A stretch of DNA of 64,000 nt from NCBI RefSeq assembly GCF_017355965.1, contig NZ_JAFIQW010000001.1, forward strand, positions 747,999-811,998. Direction: 5' to 3'. The notes beneath the pieces were generated by a model that had not been told where the DNA came from, ran no database searches, and was given only the letters and a program-made list of their open reading frames with translations. Made by a program: the position numbers and the translations under genes. Below are positions 26,981-36,346 of this stretch, one piece after another; within the stretch, counting starts at the first letter, position 1; the number at the start of each line of letters is the position of its first letter. This DNA comes from Desertivibrio insolitus. Lineage in GTDB: Bacteria > Actinomycetota > Actinomycetes > Actinomycetales > Microbacteriaceae.

Positions 26981-27463
26981 ATGCCTGACGCGCTGCTCCA
27001 AGCAGGCTTCTGGGGCATCTTCGCGGGCATGACGGCCATCATTTTCGCCCGCTCGCAGGCCACCTACTGGATCGCCCGCCTCGCGGTCACCGGCGCGGGC
27101 AGACATCCGGTCGGCCGCCGCCTCGGCGCGCGCATGTCGCGCGCCCGCGACCTGCTCAACCGCTACGGTCCGCCCGTCGTGACGGCGAGCTTCCTCACGA
27201 TCGGATTCAAGACCGCGATGAACGCCGCCGCGGGGGCGAGCCGGATGCGGTGGATCGTCTACACGCTGGCGATGCTGCCGGGGTGCCTGCTCTACGGGCT
27301 CGTCTACGCCACCATCGGGCTCGCCGCCCTGTGGTCCGCGCTGTCGTCGCCCTGGGGCGCGGCGGCGGTGGTCGTGGTGCTCGCCGCCGTCGTCGGCTTC
27401 TTCGTGTGGCAGCACCGCCGGGAGGAACGCGCCAACCGAGCGGAGCTCGCCGAGCAGCAGTGA
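26981..27463 (+). CDS. DedA/VTT-like membrane protein
   Basis: The product is a 160-residue integral membrane protein with about four hydrophobic segments. The central part (NRYGPPVVTASFLTIGFKT, then GASRMRW and a Gly/Leu-rich helix) resembles the core of DedA/VTT-domain proteins, which are linked to lipid transport and membrane homeostasis. It is shorter than full DedA. The C-terminus is a charged cytoplasmic tail. A GGAAGGGAG ribosome site precedes the ATG. The esterase gene follows after about 100 bp on the same strand. Confidence 0.7.
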   Translation: MPDALLQAGFWGIFAGMTAIIFARSQATYWIARLAVTGAGRHPVGRRLGARMSRARDLLNRYGPPVVTASFLTIGFKTAMNAAAGASRMRWIVYTLAMLPGCLLYGLVYATIGLAALWSALSSPWGAAAVVVVLAAVVGFFVWQHRREERANRAELAEQQ

Positions 27464-27560
27464 GCCGCGCCGCGGAGGCACGGCATCCGGGGCATCCGGA
27501 GGTCATGGCGGCAGAGTGGCGGGAGCCGCCGACATCGGCGGCGGGACGAGGAGAGACAGC

Positions 27561-28169
27561 ATGCGGATCGATCCGGGCGCCGTGATGTGGTCGGCGCCAG
27601 AACGCGAGCGGGCCGGCCGGCCGCTGCTGATCCTGCTGCACGGGCTCGGCTCGCACGAGGGCGACCTCTTCGGGCTCGGCCCCTACCTGCCGCTCGGCCC
27701 GGTGCTCGCCTCGGTGCGCGCCCCCATCCCTCACCTGGGCGGCTTCGCCTGGTATCCGGCCGGCGAGCGGACCGGGGAGCACGCGGATGCCTCGGCCGTC
27801 GCCTTGCTCGACTGGATCGACACGCTCTCGTACACCTCGGTCGGCGTGCTCGGGTTCTCGCAGGGCGGCGCCATCGCGACGCAGCTGCTGCGGCACCGCC
27901 CGCGGTTCTTCCGCTATGCCGTCAACCTCGCCGGCTTCGTCATGCCCGACGAGAACCCCGGCGACGAGGAGCTCGCCCGCGTCGCTCCTCCGGTGTTCTG
28001 GGGGCGCGGCACGATCGACGACGTCATCCCGGGCTCGCTCGTCGAGTACACGCAGACGTGGTTGCCGCTGCACACGACGATGACGGAGCGCATCTACGAG
28101 GGGCTCGGCCACGGCGTGAACGGGGCGCAGCTGCAGGACGTGCAGGAGTTCATCCGCGTCGTCGGCTGA
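27561..28169 (+). CDS. phospholipase/carboxylesterase-type alpha/beta hydrolase
   Basis: The product is a 202-residue serine hydrolase of the carboxylesterase/phospholipase family. LLILLHGLGSHEGD forms the oxyanion region, GVLGFSQGGAIA the nucleophile elbow (Ser in GFSQG), an Asp lies near GTIDDVIP, and the catalytic His is in EGLGHGVN. No signal peptide is present. The ATG at 27561 was chosen because AGGAGAG lies ahead; an upstream in-frame ATG has no support. Substrate unknown. Confidence 0.88.
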   Translation: MRIDPGAVMWSAPERERAGRPLLILLHGLGSHEGDLFGLGPYLPLGPVLASVRAPIPHLGGFAWYPAGERTGEHADASAVALLDWIDTLSYTSVGVLGFSQGGAIATQLLRHRPRFFRYAVNLAGFVMPDENPGDEELARVAPPVFWGRGTIDDVIPGSLVEYTQTWLPLHTTMTERIYEGLGHGVNGAQLQDVQEFIRVVG

Positions 28170-28391
28170 GAGCACTCGGCGCACTCGTGCCGCGCTTTCT
28201 GCGTCACGCAGCGGAATCTCGCTACCGATCGCCGAATCCGTGACGCGACCGGATGTCTCCCCGGCTCTGCTCGGCAACGTGCGGCGCCACGGGCGGCCGC
28301 CCCCGGGCGAGCGCAGGGTCGGGGCGCCGTTCGCCCACGGCTTCAGCCCGTGATCAGCGAAATGTCGGTGGTCGATGTGATGCTGAGCGCA
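28170..28391. other. spacer upstream of lhr
   Basis: There is no gene in these 222 bp. GCGTCAC (28201-28207) and GTGACGC (28240-28246) form a wide inverted repeat. GATGCT (28379-28384) could be the -10 box of lhr, seven bases before its start. Confidence 0.4.
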
Positions 28392-31300
28392 ATGACCGAC
28401 GCGCTCGAACGCTTCTCCCCCGCCACCCGGGAGTGGTTCCGTGGTGCCTTCGCGGCACCGACCGACGCCCAGGCCGGGGCGTGGGAGGCGACGGCGGCGG
28501 GCAGTCACGCCCTCGTCATCGCTCCGACGGGCTCGGGCAAGACCCTCGCGGCGTTCCTCTCCTCGATCGATCGGCTCGCCTCGCAGCCGCTGCCGGAGAA
28601 CCCGCAGCAGCGCACCCGCGTGCTCTACATCTCGCCGCTCAAGGCCCTCGGCGTCGACGTCGAGCGCAACCTCCGCGCCCCGCTCGTGGGCATCACGCAG
28701 ACGGCGAAGCGCCTCGGCATGCAGCCGCCCGAGGTCACGGTCGGCGTCCGCTCGGGCGATACGCCCTCGAGCGACCGCCGCGCACTGCAGAAGTCGCCGC
28801 CCGACATCCTCATCACGACGCCAGAGTCTCTCTATCTGATGCTCACGAGCTCCGCGCGCGAGACCCTCGCGGGCGTCGAGACCGTGATCCTCGACGAGGT
28901 GCACGCCGTCGCGGCGACCAAGCGCGGCGCCCACCTCGCCGTCTCCCTCGAGCGCCTCGACCAGCTGCTGCCGAAGCCGGCGCAGCGCATCGGGCTCTCC
29001 GCGACCGTGCGTCCGGCCGAAGAGGTCGCGCGCTTCCTCGGCGGCGGGCGACCCGTCACGATCGTGCGACCTGCCGCCGACAAGCGCTTCGACCTGCGCG
29101 TCGTCGTGCCCGTCGACGACATGACCGAGCTCGGCGCCACCGGCCCGGTCGAGGGCTCGACGGCCGGGGCGACGGAGCCGCAGCAGGGCTCGATCTGGCC
29201 GCACGTCGAGGAGGCGATCGTCGACGAGGTGCTCCGGCACCGCTCGACCATCGTGTTCGCGAACTCCCGCCGCCTCGCCGAGCGGCTCACCGCGCGTTTG
29301 AACGAGGTGTACACCGAGCGGCTCGTCTGGCAGACGGATGGCGCGGAGCCCGCGCTCGTCGGCGCAGCGACCGCCGAAGCCGAGGTCGGCCGCCCCACCC
29401 CGCCGACGACGAGCCCGCCCGCGCAGCTGCTCGGCGGCTCCGGCACGACCTCCGGCGCCGAGCCCATCCTCGCCCGCGCCCACCACGGCTCCGTCAGCAA
29501 GGACCAGCGCGCCATCATCGAGGACGACCTCAAGTCCGGTCGGCTGCGCTGCGTCGTCGCGACGAGCTCGCTCGAGCTCGGCATCGACATGGGCGCCGTC
29601 GACCTCGTCGTGCAGGTCGAGGCACCGCCGTCCGTGGCATCCGGCCTGCAGCGCGTCGGTCGCGCCGGGCACCAGGTCGGCGAGATCTCCCGCGGGGTGC
29701 TGTTCCCCAAGCACCGGGCCGACCTCATCCACTCCGCCGTCGCGGCCGAGCGGATGATCGACGGACTCATCGAGGAGCTCTCGATCCCGCAGAACCCGCT
29801 CGACATCCTCGCGCAGCAGACCGTCGCGGCGACCGCGCTCGATCAGCTCGACGTCGACGAGTGGTACGACACCGTGCGCCGCAGCGCGCCGTTCGCGACG
29901 CTGCCGCGCAGCGCGTACGACGCGACGCTCGATCTGCTGAGCGGCCTCTACCCGAGCGACGAGTTCGCCGAGCTCCGCCCGCGCCTCGTATGGGACCGCG
30001 TCAAGGGCACGATCAGCGGCCGCCCCGGCGCCCAGCGCCTCGCGGTGACGAGCGGCGGCACGATCCCCGACCGCGGGCTCTTCGGCGTGTTCATGGTCGG
30101 CGGCGAGTCCGCGGTGGGCAACCGCGTCGGCGAGCTCGACGAGGAGATGGTCTACGAGTCGCGCGTCGGCGACGTCTTCGCGCTCGGCGCGACGAGCTGG
30201 CGCATCGAGGAGATCACGCACGACCGCGTGCTCGTCACCCCCGCCTTCGGGCAGCCCGGCCGTGTGCCGTTCTGGAAGGGCGACGGGCTCGGCCGCCCCG
30301 CCGAACTCGGCCGCGCCATCGGCTCGTTCGTCCGCGACATCGCGGGCGGCTCGCTTGAGGAAGCGCGGCAGCGCGTGACCGCGAGCGGCCTCGACGACCG
30401 CGCCGTCACCAACCTCATCGCCTTCGTCGAGGAGCAGAAGGCCGCGACCGGACACGTGCCCACCGATCGCACCCTCGTCGTCGAGCGTTTCCGCGACGAA
30501 CTCGGCGACTGGCGGCTGGTGCTGCACTCCCCGTTCGGCCTGCCGGTGCACTCGCCGTGGGCCCTCGCGGTCAACGCCCGCGTGCGCGAGCGGCACGGCT
30601 TCGACGGCGCCGCGATGGCGAGCGACGACGGCATCGTCGTGCGCATCCCCGACACCGACGCGGAGCCGCCCGGGGCCGAGCTGTTCGTGTTCGAGGCCGA
30701 CGAGCTGCAGACGCTCGTCACCGACGAGGTAGGCGGCTCCGCGCTCTTCGCCTCCCGCTTCCGGGAGTGCGCCGCACGCGCCCTCCTGCTGCCCCGCTAC
30801 AACCCCGGCCGCCGCTCGCCCCTCTGGCAGCAGCGCCAGCGCGCCTCGCAACTGCTCGAGGTCGCCCGCAAGTACTCGACCTTCCCGATCGTGCTCGAGA
30901 CCGTGCGCGAGGTGCTGCAGGACGTCTACGACCTGCCCGCCCTGATGCAGCTGACCGGCGAGATCTCCTCCCGCCGCATCCGCATCGTCGAGACGCAGAC
31001 CGAGCAGGCGTCGCCGTTCGCCCGGTCGCTGCTCTTCGGCTACGTCGCCGCGTTCATGTACGAGGGCGACTCCCCGCTCGCCGAGCGCCGCGCCGCCGCG
31101 CTCTCCCTCGACCCCACCCTGCTCTCCGAGCTGCTCGGCCGTGCGGAGCTGCGCGAGCTGCTCGACCCGAAGGTGCTCGACCAGGTCGAGGCCGACCTGC
31201 AGCGACTCACGCCCGAGCGCAGGCTCAAGGGCGCGGAGGGCGTCGTCGACCTGCTGCGTATCCTCGGACCGCTCAGCGTCGACGAGCTCGCCGCCCGCGT

Positions 31301-32993
31301 CGACCCCGAGGCGACGGATGTCTCGGCGCTGCCGGCCACGCTCGCCGAGCTCTCCCGGGCGAACCGTGTTCTCCGCGCCACGATCGGCGGCGAGGAGCGC
31401 TGGGCGATCGTCGAGGACGCCGCCCGCCTCCGTGACGCGCTCGGTGTGCCGATCCCGATCGGGGTGCCCGTCGCGTTCCTCTCCCCCGTCGAGGATCCGC
31501 TCGGCGACCTGGTCAGCCGCTACGCCCGAACTCACGGGCCGTTCGCCGCGTCATCCGTCGCCGAGCGCTTCGGACTCGGCATCGCGGTCGTGCTCGACAC
31601 CCTGCGGCGGCTCGGCAGCTCGCGCCGCCTCGTGGAGGGCGAGTTCCGCCCCGACGGGCAGGCGAGCGAGTGGTGCGACCCCGAAGTGCTCCGCCGACTG
31701 CGCACGCGGTCGCTCGCCGCGCTGCGGCAGGAGGTCGAGCCCGTCGACCAACCGACCCTCGGCCGGTTCCTGCCCGAGTGGCAGCACGCGGACGGGTCGC
31801 TGCGCGGCATCGACGGCGTGCTCAGCGCGATCGAGCAGCTCGCCGGCGTCGCCCTGCCCGCGAGTGCCTGGGAGACACTCATCCTTCCCGCCCGCGTGCG
31901 CGACTACTCCCCCTCGATGCTCGACGAGCTCACGAGCACGGGCGAAGTGCTTTGGTCAGGCAACGGCTCGCTCGCCGGCAATGACGGCTGGGTCAGCCTG
32001 CACCTCGCCGACACCGCGCCGCTCACCCTGCCCGACCCGACGGGCGAGGAGACGACCGCGCTGCAGCGCGAGGTGCTCGCGTCGCTCGCAGGCGGCGGCG
32101 CCTACTTCTTCCGCCAGCTCTCCAACGCCGTCGGCTCGACGGATGACAAGGAGCTGCTCACCGCGATCTGGGATCTCGTCTGGGCAGGGCTCGTCACCAA
32201 CGACACGTTCGCCCCGCTCCGCTCCCACGTCGGCGGCAAGGCGTCCGCGACCCGGCGTCAGCCCCGCGCCCGCGCCTACCGGGGTCGCGCGCGCCCGACG
32301 ATGCCGACCCAGTCCGGCCCGCCGAGCGCCGGTGGACGCTGGTCGATCCTGCCGCTCGCCGAGGCGGATGCCACGGTGCGCGCCGCCGCCACGGCCGAGC
32401 TGCTGCTCGAGCGGCACGGCGTCGTCACCCGCGGCGCCGTCGCCAGCGAGGGCATCCGCGGCGGCTTCTCCACCGTCTATCGAGTGCTCAGCCGCTTCGA
32501 GGAGACCGGCCGGGCCCGCCGCGGCTACTTCGTCGAGCAGCTCGGTGCCGCCCAGTTCGCGACCGGCGCGACCGTCGACCGGCTCCGCCGCTACGCCCTC
32601 GCTCCCGACGCGGCCGCCCCCAACGCCGCCGTCACCCTCGCCGCGACAGATCCCGCCAACCCCTACGGCGCGGCCCTGCCGTGGCCGGCCTCCGGGGATG
32701 ACGAGAAGCGCGGGCACCGTCCCGGCCGCAAGGCGGGCGCGCTCGTCGTGCTCGTCGACGGCGCGCTCGCGCTCTACGTGGAGCGCGGCGGGAAGACGCT
32801 GCTGACCTTCACCGGCGACGCGGCGAAGCTAGCCGCCGCCGCGGCATCCGTCGCCTCGGTCGTGCGGCGCGGGCTCGGCAAGCTGACGGTGGAGAAGGTC
32901 GACGGCGAGTTCGTGCTCGGCACCCCTCTCGGCGACGCGCTGCGCGAGGCCGGCTTCGCCGCCGCCCCGCAGGGACTGAGGCTGCGTGCCTGA
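28392..32993 (+). CDS. lhr: Lhr-type ATP-dependent helicase
   Basis: The product is a 1533-residue superfamily 2 helicase of the Lhr-Core plus C-terminal domain type, among the largest bacterial helicases. Motifs are [12 protein letters not shown] (Walker A), ILDEVHAV (DEVH box), LSATVRP and, in the second RecA domain, SSLELGIDMGAVDLV with QRVGRAGHQVG. A winged helix, a beta-barrel and a long C-terminal region follow. Mycobacterial Lhr translocates 3'-5' on single-stranded DNA and unwinds RNA:DNA hybrids, and is induced by DNA damage. The ATG at 28392 is preferred; upstream in-frame ATGs are possible. The 3' end overlaps the glycosylase gene by eight bases. Confidence 0.95.
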   Translation: MTDALERFSPATREWFRGAFAAPTDAQAGAWEATAAGSHALVIAPTGSGKTLAAFLSSIDRLASQPLPENPQQRTRVLYISPLKALGVDVERNLRAPLVGITQTAKRLGMQPPEVTVGVRSGDTPSSDRRALQKSPPDILITTPESLYLMLTSSARETLAGVETVILDEVHAVAATKRGAHLAVSLERLDQLLPKPAQRIGLSATVRPAEEVARFLGGGRPVTIVRPAADKRFDLRVVVPVDDMTELGATGPVEGSTAGATEPQQGSIWPHVEEAIVDEVLRHRSTIVFANSRRLAERLTARLNEVYTERLVWQTDGAEPALVGAATAEAEVGRPTPPTTSPPAQLLGGSGTTSGAEPILARAHHGSVSKDQRAIIEDDLKSGRLRCVVATSSLELGIDMGAVDLVVQVEAPPSVASGLQRVGRAGHQVGEISRGVLFPKHRADLIHSAVAAERMIDGLIEELSIPQNPLDILAQQTVAATALDQLDVDEWYDTVRRSAPFATLPRSAYDATLDLLSGLYPSDEFAELRPRLVWDRVKGTISGRPGAQRLAVTSGGTIPDRGLFGVFMVGGESAVGNRVGELDEEMVYESRVGDVFALGATSWRIEEITHDRVLVTPAFGQPGRVPFWKGDGLGRPAELGRAIGSFVRDIAGGSLEEARQRVTASGLDDRAVTNLIAFVEEQKAATGHVPTDRTLVVERFRDELGDWRLVLHSPFGLPVHSPWALAVNARVRERHGFDGAAMASDDGIVVRIPDTDAEPPGAELFVFEADELQTLVTDEVGGSALFASRFRECAARALLLPRYNPGRRSPLWQQRQRASQLLEVARKYSTFPIVLETVREVLQDVYDLPALMQLTGEISSRRIRIVETQTEQASPFARSLLFGYVAAFMYEGDSPLAERRAAALSLDPTLLSELLGRAELRELLDPKVLDQVEADLQRLTPERRLKGAEGVVDLLRILGPLSVDELAARVDPEATDVSALPATLAELSRANRVLRATIGGEERWAIVEDAARLRDALGVPIPIGVPVAFLSPVEDPLGDLVSRYARTHGPFAASSVAERFGLGIAVVLDTLRRLGSSRRLVEGEFRPDGQASEWCDPEVLRRLRTRSLAALRQEVEPVDQPTLGRFLPEWQHADGSLRGIDGVLSAIEQLAGVALPASAWETLILPARVRDYSPSMLDELTSTGEVLWSGNGSLAGNDGWVSLHLADTAPLTLPDPTGEETTALQREVLASLAGGGAYFFRQLSNAVGSTDDKELLTAIWDLVWAGLVTNDTFAPLRSHVGGKASATRRQPRARAYRGRARPTMPTQSGPPSAGGRWSILPLAEADATVRAAATAELLLERHGVVTRGAVASEGIRGGFSTVYRVLSRFEETGRARRGYFVEQLGAAQFATGATVDRLRRYALAPDAAAPNAAVTLAATDPANPYGAALPWPASGDDEKRGHRPGRKAGALVVLVDGALALYVERGGKTLLTFTGDAAKLAAAAASVASVVRRGLGKLTVEKVDGEFVLGTPLGDALREAGFAAAPQGLRLRA

Positions 32994-33762
32994 GGGCGAC
33001 ACCGTCTACCGCGCCGCGCACAACATGCAGGCCGCGATCGCGGGACAGACGATCACCAAGTCCGACTTCCGCGTGCCGAAGTACGCCACCGTCGACCTCA
33101 GCGGGCAGGTGCTGCACGAGGTCGTCAGCCGCGGCAAGCACCTGCTGCACCGCATCGGCGACGTCACCGTGCACAGCCACCTCAAGATGGAGGGCTCGTG
33201 GCACCTGTACCGCCACGGCTCGAAGTGGAAGCGGCCCGCGTTCCAGGCCCGCGTCGTGCTGGAAACGGCCGACTGGGTCGCGGTCGGGTTCGACCTCGGG
33301 ATCCTCGAGGTCGTCCCCACCGCGGAGGAGGACGAGGTCGTCGGCTACCTCGGGCCCGACCTGCTCGGACCCGATTGGGACGCCGACCGCGCCCTCGCCA
33401 ACCTCCGCGCGAAGCCCGAGCGGGAGATCGGGCTCGCGCTGCTCGACCAGCGCAACCTCGCCGGCATCGGCAACGTGTACCGGGCCGAGCTCTGCTTCCT
33501 GCGCGGGGTGCTGCCGACGCGGCCGGTCGGCGAGGTGCCGCAGCTGGAGAAGACCGTCGACCTCGCCCGCCGCCTGCTGCTCGCCAACAAAGACCGCACC
33601 GAGCGCACGACGACCGGCAACCTCCGCGGAACGACCGCGTTCGTGTACGGCCGCGCCGGCAAACCCTGCCTTCGCTGCGGCACCCCCATTCAGCACGGGA
33701 TGCTCGGCGACTCCGACCTCGAACTCCGCGACAGCTACTGGTGCCCCCGCTGCCAGACCTGA
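32986..33762 (+). CDS. Fpg/Nei family DNA glycosylase (Nei2-like)
   Basis: The product is a 258-residue bifunctional DNA glycosylase/AP lyase. It begins MPEGDTVYR, with the catalytic Pro2 and Glu3, followed by the conserved GKHLL lysine segment, the helix-two-turn-helix DNA-binding part (LDQRNLAGIGNVYRAE) and a C-terminal zinc finger (CLRCGTPIQ, then YWCPRCQ). It removes oxidised bases and nicks the strand. The start is GTG inside the lhr 3' end (8-base overlap), so helicase and glycosylase are made together. The same lhr-nei pairing occurs in other actinobacteria, which suggests joint action at damaged DNA. Confidence 0.93.
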   Translation: MPEGDTVYRAAHNMQAAIAGQTITKSDFRVPKYATVDLSGQVLHEVVSRGKHLLHRIGDVTVHSHLKMEGSWHLYRHGSKWKRPAFQARVVLETADWVAVGFDLGILEVVPTAEEDEVVGYLGPDLLGPDWDADRALANLRAKPEREIGLALLDQRNLAGIGNVYRAELCFLRGVLPTRPVGEVPQLEKTVDLARRLLLANKDRTERTTTGNLRGTTAFVYGRAGKPCLRCGTPIQHGMLGDSDLELRDSYWCPRCQT

Positions 33763-33793
33763 TTGACTGCTGAGTGGGGAGAGGGGGTACCTC

Positions 33794-34249
33794 ATGCTCG
33801 AGACACCGGTACCCGTCGAACACGTCGTCCGCGGCACTTTCACGGCCGCACTCGCGATCCCCATCGGGATCGCCCTCTTCGCCATCCTCGGCGGGCTCGG
33901 CTACATCGCGGGCATCGTGGCCGCGCTCGTGCCGGTGCTCGCGGCCTGGCTGTACCGCTTCGGCGCGGGGCATCCGCTGACGGCCGCCGGGTTCCCGGGG
34001 TTCCTCCTCGTGACCGCGGTCGGCGTCGGGCTCGGGATCTTCACCGGGCTCGTCTCGGGGTTCCTCATGACCATGCCGCCCGTGCCGCCGTTCTCACCGC
34101 ACTTCTGGGACGCGTTCCTCGACAGCTTCGCCTCCGGTTCCGCGTTCGAGATGGTCTGGCTGCCGACGCTCGTCGGCATCGCCCTCGCGGTGGTCGGCGT
34201 GGTCGGGGTGCTGCGCGGCCTGCAGCAGTCGGAGGAGCAGGTGCTCTAG
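33794..34249 (+). CDS. small four-helix membrane protein of unknown function
   Basis: I do not recognise this 151-residue protein. It has four hydrophobic segments (about residues 15-35, 38-55, 70-92 and 120-140) and a Pro-rich external loop (MPPVPPFSPHFW). A GGAGAGGGGG ribosome site precedes the ATG. It follows the glycosylase gene after about 30 bp and may share its transcript. It converges on the NPF-W family genes and shares a CTAG stop overlap with the first of them. Confidence 0.7.
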   Translation: MLETPVPVEHVVRGTFTAALAIPIGIALFAILGGLGYIAGIVAALVPVLAAWLYRFGAGHPLTAAGFPGFLLVTAVGVGLGIFTGLVSGFLMTMPPVPPFSPHFWDAFLDSFASGSAFEMVWLPTLVGIALAVVGVVGVLRGLQQSEEQVL

Positions 34250-34518
34250 CGGCGCCGAACACGGAGCGCCACGGCCGCGACGGCGCACACGACGCAGAGG
34301 AGCCCCACGCCCACGTACCAGGGCGCGAGACGGAAGCCCTCGTTGATGAGGGCGTACGTGTAGCCGATGTCGTCGATGTCGGGGTAGCGCTCTCGCCCGG
34401 TCTGCAGCGCCACGGAGTACCGGAACTTCCACACGCCGGTGGCGACGAGCACGACGCCGGTCAGCGCGAGCAGCCAGGCGAAGGGGTTCCGGAGCGCGGC
34501 GCGCAGCCCGCGGATCAC
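34246..34518 (-). CDS. NPF-W family two-helix membrane protein (short)
   Basis: The product is a 90-residue protein of unknown function. It has an N-terminal LRNPFAWLLAL motif opening a hydrophobic helix, a polar stretch of about 30 residues predicted outside, FRLAPWYVG at the entry of a second helix, and a basic end (RVRRR). The same plan occurs in the two genes upstream, so the cluster looks like a set of tandem duplicates. The start overlaps the stop of the preceding gene (ATGA). It is the last gene of the unit. Confidence 0.65.
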   Translation of the reverse strand: MIRGLRAALRNPFAWLLALTGVVLVATGVWKFRYSVALQTGRERYPDIDDIGYTYALINEGFRLAPWYVGVGLLCVVCAVAAVALRVRRR

Positions 34519-35099
34519 CGCCGCCAGCGCATCGCGAGCACGACGAGGCCGGCCGCCGCGATGACGAGTCCGGCGCCGAAGAGGGTCGGGGCGAACTGGA
34601 TCACCGCCCAGAGGCTCTCGAGCTCGGCCTGGGTGTCGGACTGGCCGTCCTGGTTGAACTGCAGCTGCGACTGCCGCCGGTAGGCGTCGAAGTAGCTCTC
34701 CCGCCCCCAGATCGCGAGCAGTGCGCCGCCGACGATGAGCACCCAGACGAAGGGGTTGAGCAGCTCCTTGACGAAGGGGCGCCGGATCTCCTCCTCGGTC
34801 TCGCGCTCGGGCTCGGCGGCATCCGTCGCCTGGGGCTCGGCCAGCTGCTCGGCGGGCGGCGTCTGCTGCTGCTGAGGCACGGGGGCGGCGACGCGGGGCG
34901 CGGGCGGGGCTACGGATGCATCCGGCATCGCGAACGCGGGCCGTGCGGCGCTCCGGCGTCCGGGAACCGGTCGCTGCGGATCGGCCAGGTCGTCAGGGCT
35001 CACGGGCGAGACGACGGCCTGCCCCGGGTTCTGCGGGCGCGGCACGTACCCGCGCTGGAACGCCGGGTCGTAGCGCGGATCGAACGTCGACTCGGTCAT
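34515..35099 (-). CDS. NPF-W family membrane protein with disordered N-terminus
   Basis: The product is a 194-residue protein. The first about 105 residues are Pro/Gln/Ala-rich and probably disordered and cytoplasmic. The C-terminal part has the family plan: LLNPFVWVLIVGG helix, a 35-residue external stretch, VIQFAPTLFGAG into a second helix, then MRWRR. ATGA overlaps link it to both neighbours. Function unknown. A role at the membrane with regulation through the long tail is only a guess. Confidence 0.65.
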   Translation of the reverse strand: MTESTFDPRYDPAFQRGYVPRPQNPGQAVVSPVSPDDLADPQRPVPGRRSAARPAFAMPDASVAPPAPRVAAPVPQQQQTPPAEQLAEPQATDAAEPERETEEEIRRPFVKELLNPFVWVLIVGGALLAIWGRESYFDAYRRQSQLQFNQDGQSDTQAELESLWAVIQFAPTLFGAGLVIAAAGLVVLAMRWRR

Positions 35100-35653
35100 G
35101 ATTCCCCTGCCTGTCGTCGCCACGGTAACCCAGTCGTCACCGCGATCGCCATGATGCCGCCCGCGATCATCGCGACCCCCGCCGCGGTCATCGCCGGTCC
35201 GAAGTATCCGCCGAAGTCGATCGCGGCGAAACCCGTTGCCGTCACGTCCACCGGCAGCACGGCGTCGCCGCGCAGCACGGAGCGCCCGTAGCCGTAGCTC
35301 GCCACCCCGTTCGCGATCACGACTCCGCCGATGACGACGAGCAGGAGCGCGAAGGGGTTGAGCAGCGGCATCCGTCGGGGCCAGCGCAACGCGAGCACGA
35401 GGATGCCCGCCGCGGCCGTGAGCAGGCCCGCCGCGAACGCCGTCGGGGCGAACTGCACGGTCGCCTGCAGCTGCTGCTCGCGCTCGAAGCCGGCGGACTC
35501 GATGCCGCCGCCGGTGCTCTGCAACGTGAACCGGGCGACGTACGCGTCGACGTAGGAGCGGTACGCGCCGAACGCCCCTGCCGCACCGATCACGAGCAGC
35601 ACCCACACGAAGGGGTTCCCCACCGTCTGCGTCAGCGTGCGGCGGGGGATCAC
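35096..35653 (-). CDS. NPF-W family membrane protein with two repeats
   Basis: The product is a 185-residue protein containing two copies of the two-helix unit. The first begins VGNPFVWVLLVIG, with VQFAPTAFAAG before its second helix and RWPRR after it; the second begins LLNPFALLLVVIG with FGGYFGPAMTAAG before its second helix. It therefore has about four membrane helices. The start is GTG, three bases after the SRAP gene stop, and the 3' end overlaps the next gene, so all four genes appear to be one operon. Confidence 0.68.
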   Translation of the reverse strand: MIPRRTLTQTVGNPFVWVLLVIGAAGAFGAYRSYVDAYVARFTLQSTGGGIESAGFEREQQLQATVQFAPTAFAAGLLTAAAGILVLALRWPRRMPLLNPFALLLVVIGGVVIANGVASYGYGRSVLRGDAVLPVDVTATGFAAIDFGGYFGPAMTAAGVAMIAGGIMAIAVTTGLPWRRQAGES

Positions 35654-35656
35654 GGC

Positions 35657-36346
35657 TCAGCTCTCCAGTGGGGCGATGAGTTCGGGTCCGTTGTTGCGCG
35701 GGCTGTTGACGGCCTTGCTCACGGGATAGTGCATGAGTTCGTGCGCCACCTCGACCGAGACGCGATCGAGCAGGGCGAGCACCTCCTCCGCATCGAGGTC
35801 GCCGCCGAGCCACGCGTCGTAGGCGTCGGGGGTGAGACAGGCCGGCATCCGGTCGTGCACCTCCCCGGGGGCGACGTGGGCATCGCGCGTGATGATCGAC
35901 ATCGACAGGCGCCACTTGTCCGGGTCGTCGTCGCCCTTCGCCGGGTCGCGCCAGGCGCGGACGACGCCCGCCATCGCGAGGTCGGAGTCGGGGTCCTGGA
36001 TGAAGTGCGGCTGCTTCGACCCGTCGGGCAGCCGAACCCACTCGTAGTAGCCGGCCGCGGGCACGATGACGCGGCCCTTCTCGAACGGACCTTTGAACAA
36101 CCCGTTGCTCGCGACCGTCTCGATGCGCGCGTTGATGACCGGCTTGCCGCCGCCGAACACCGGCGAGCGCGGCGCCACCATTCCCCAGCGGACCGGCACG
36201 AGTTCGCGCCGCCCCTCGCGCTCGCGCACGACGGGCACCTCCTCGGTCGGCGCCACGTTGTAGTTCTCGGGCAGCGACCAGCTCTCCTCGAGCAGCGTGG
36301 CGACGGCGCCGTGGACGCTCGAGGTGGTGACGAAACGCCCGCACAT
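35657..36346 (-). CDS. SOS-response-associated peptidase (SRAP/YedK/HMCES)
   Basis: The product is a 229-residue SRAP-domain protein. Cys2 (MCGRFV) is the residue that forms a stable thiazolidine link to abasic sites in single-stranded DNA after Met removal. Other conserved elements are YNVAPTEEVPVV, INARIETV, YYEWVRL, and a late His (AHELMHYPVS). The protein shields abasic sites during replication. CACAAT six bases before the ATG suggests a leaderless transcript, although GGAGG also lies close. It leads an operon with three NPF-W membrane protein genes, an unusual partnership. Confidence 0.93.
   Translation of the reverse strand: MCGRFVTTSSVHGAVATLLEESWSLPENYNVAPTEEVPVVREREGRRELVPVRWGMVAPRSPVFGGGKPVINARIETVASNGLFKGPFEKGRVIVPAAGYYEWVRLPDGSKQPHFIQDPDSDLAMAGVVRAWRDPAKGDDDPDKWRLSMSIITRDAHVAPGEVHDRMPACLTPDAYDAWLGGDLDAEEVLALLDRVSVEVAHELMHYPVSKAVNSPRNNGPELIAPLES

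Noticed and set aside
27207..31535. 1442-codon frame opposite lhr
   Set aside because: Antisense shadow of a certain helicase gene, no motif.
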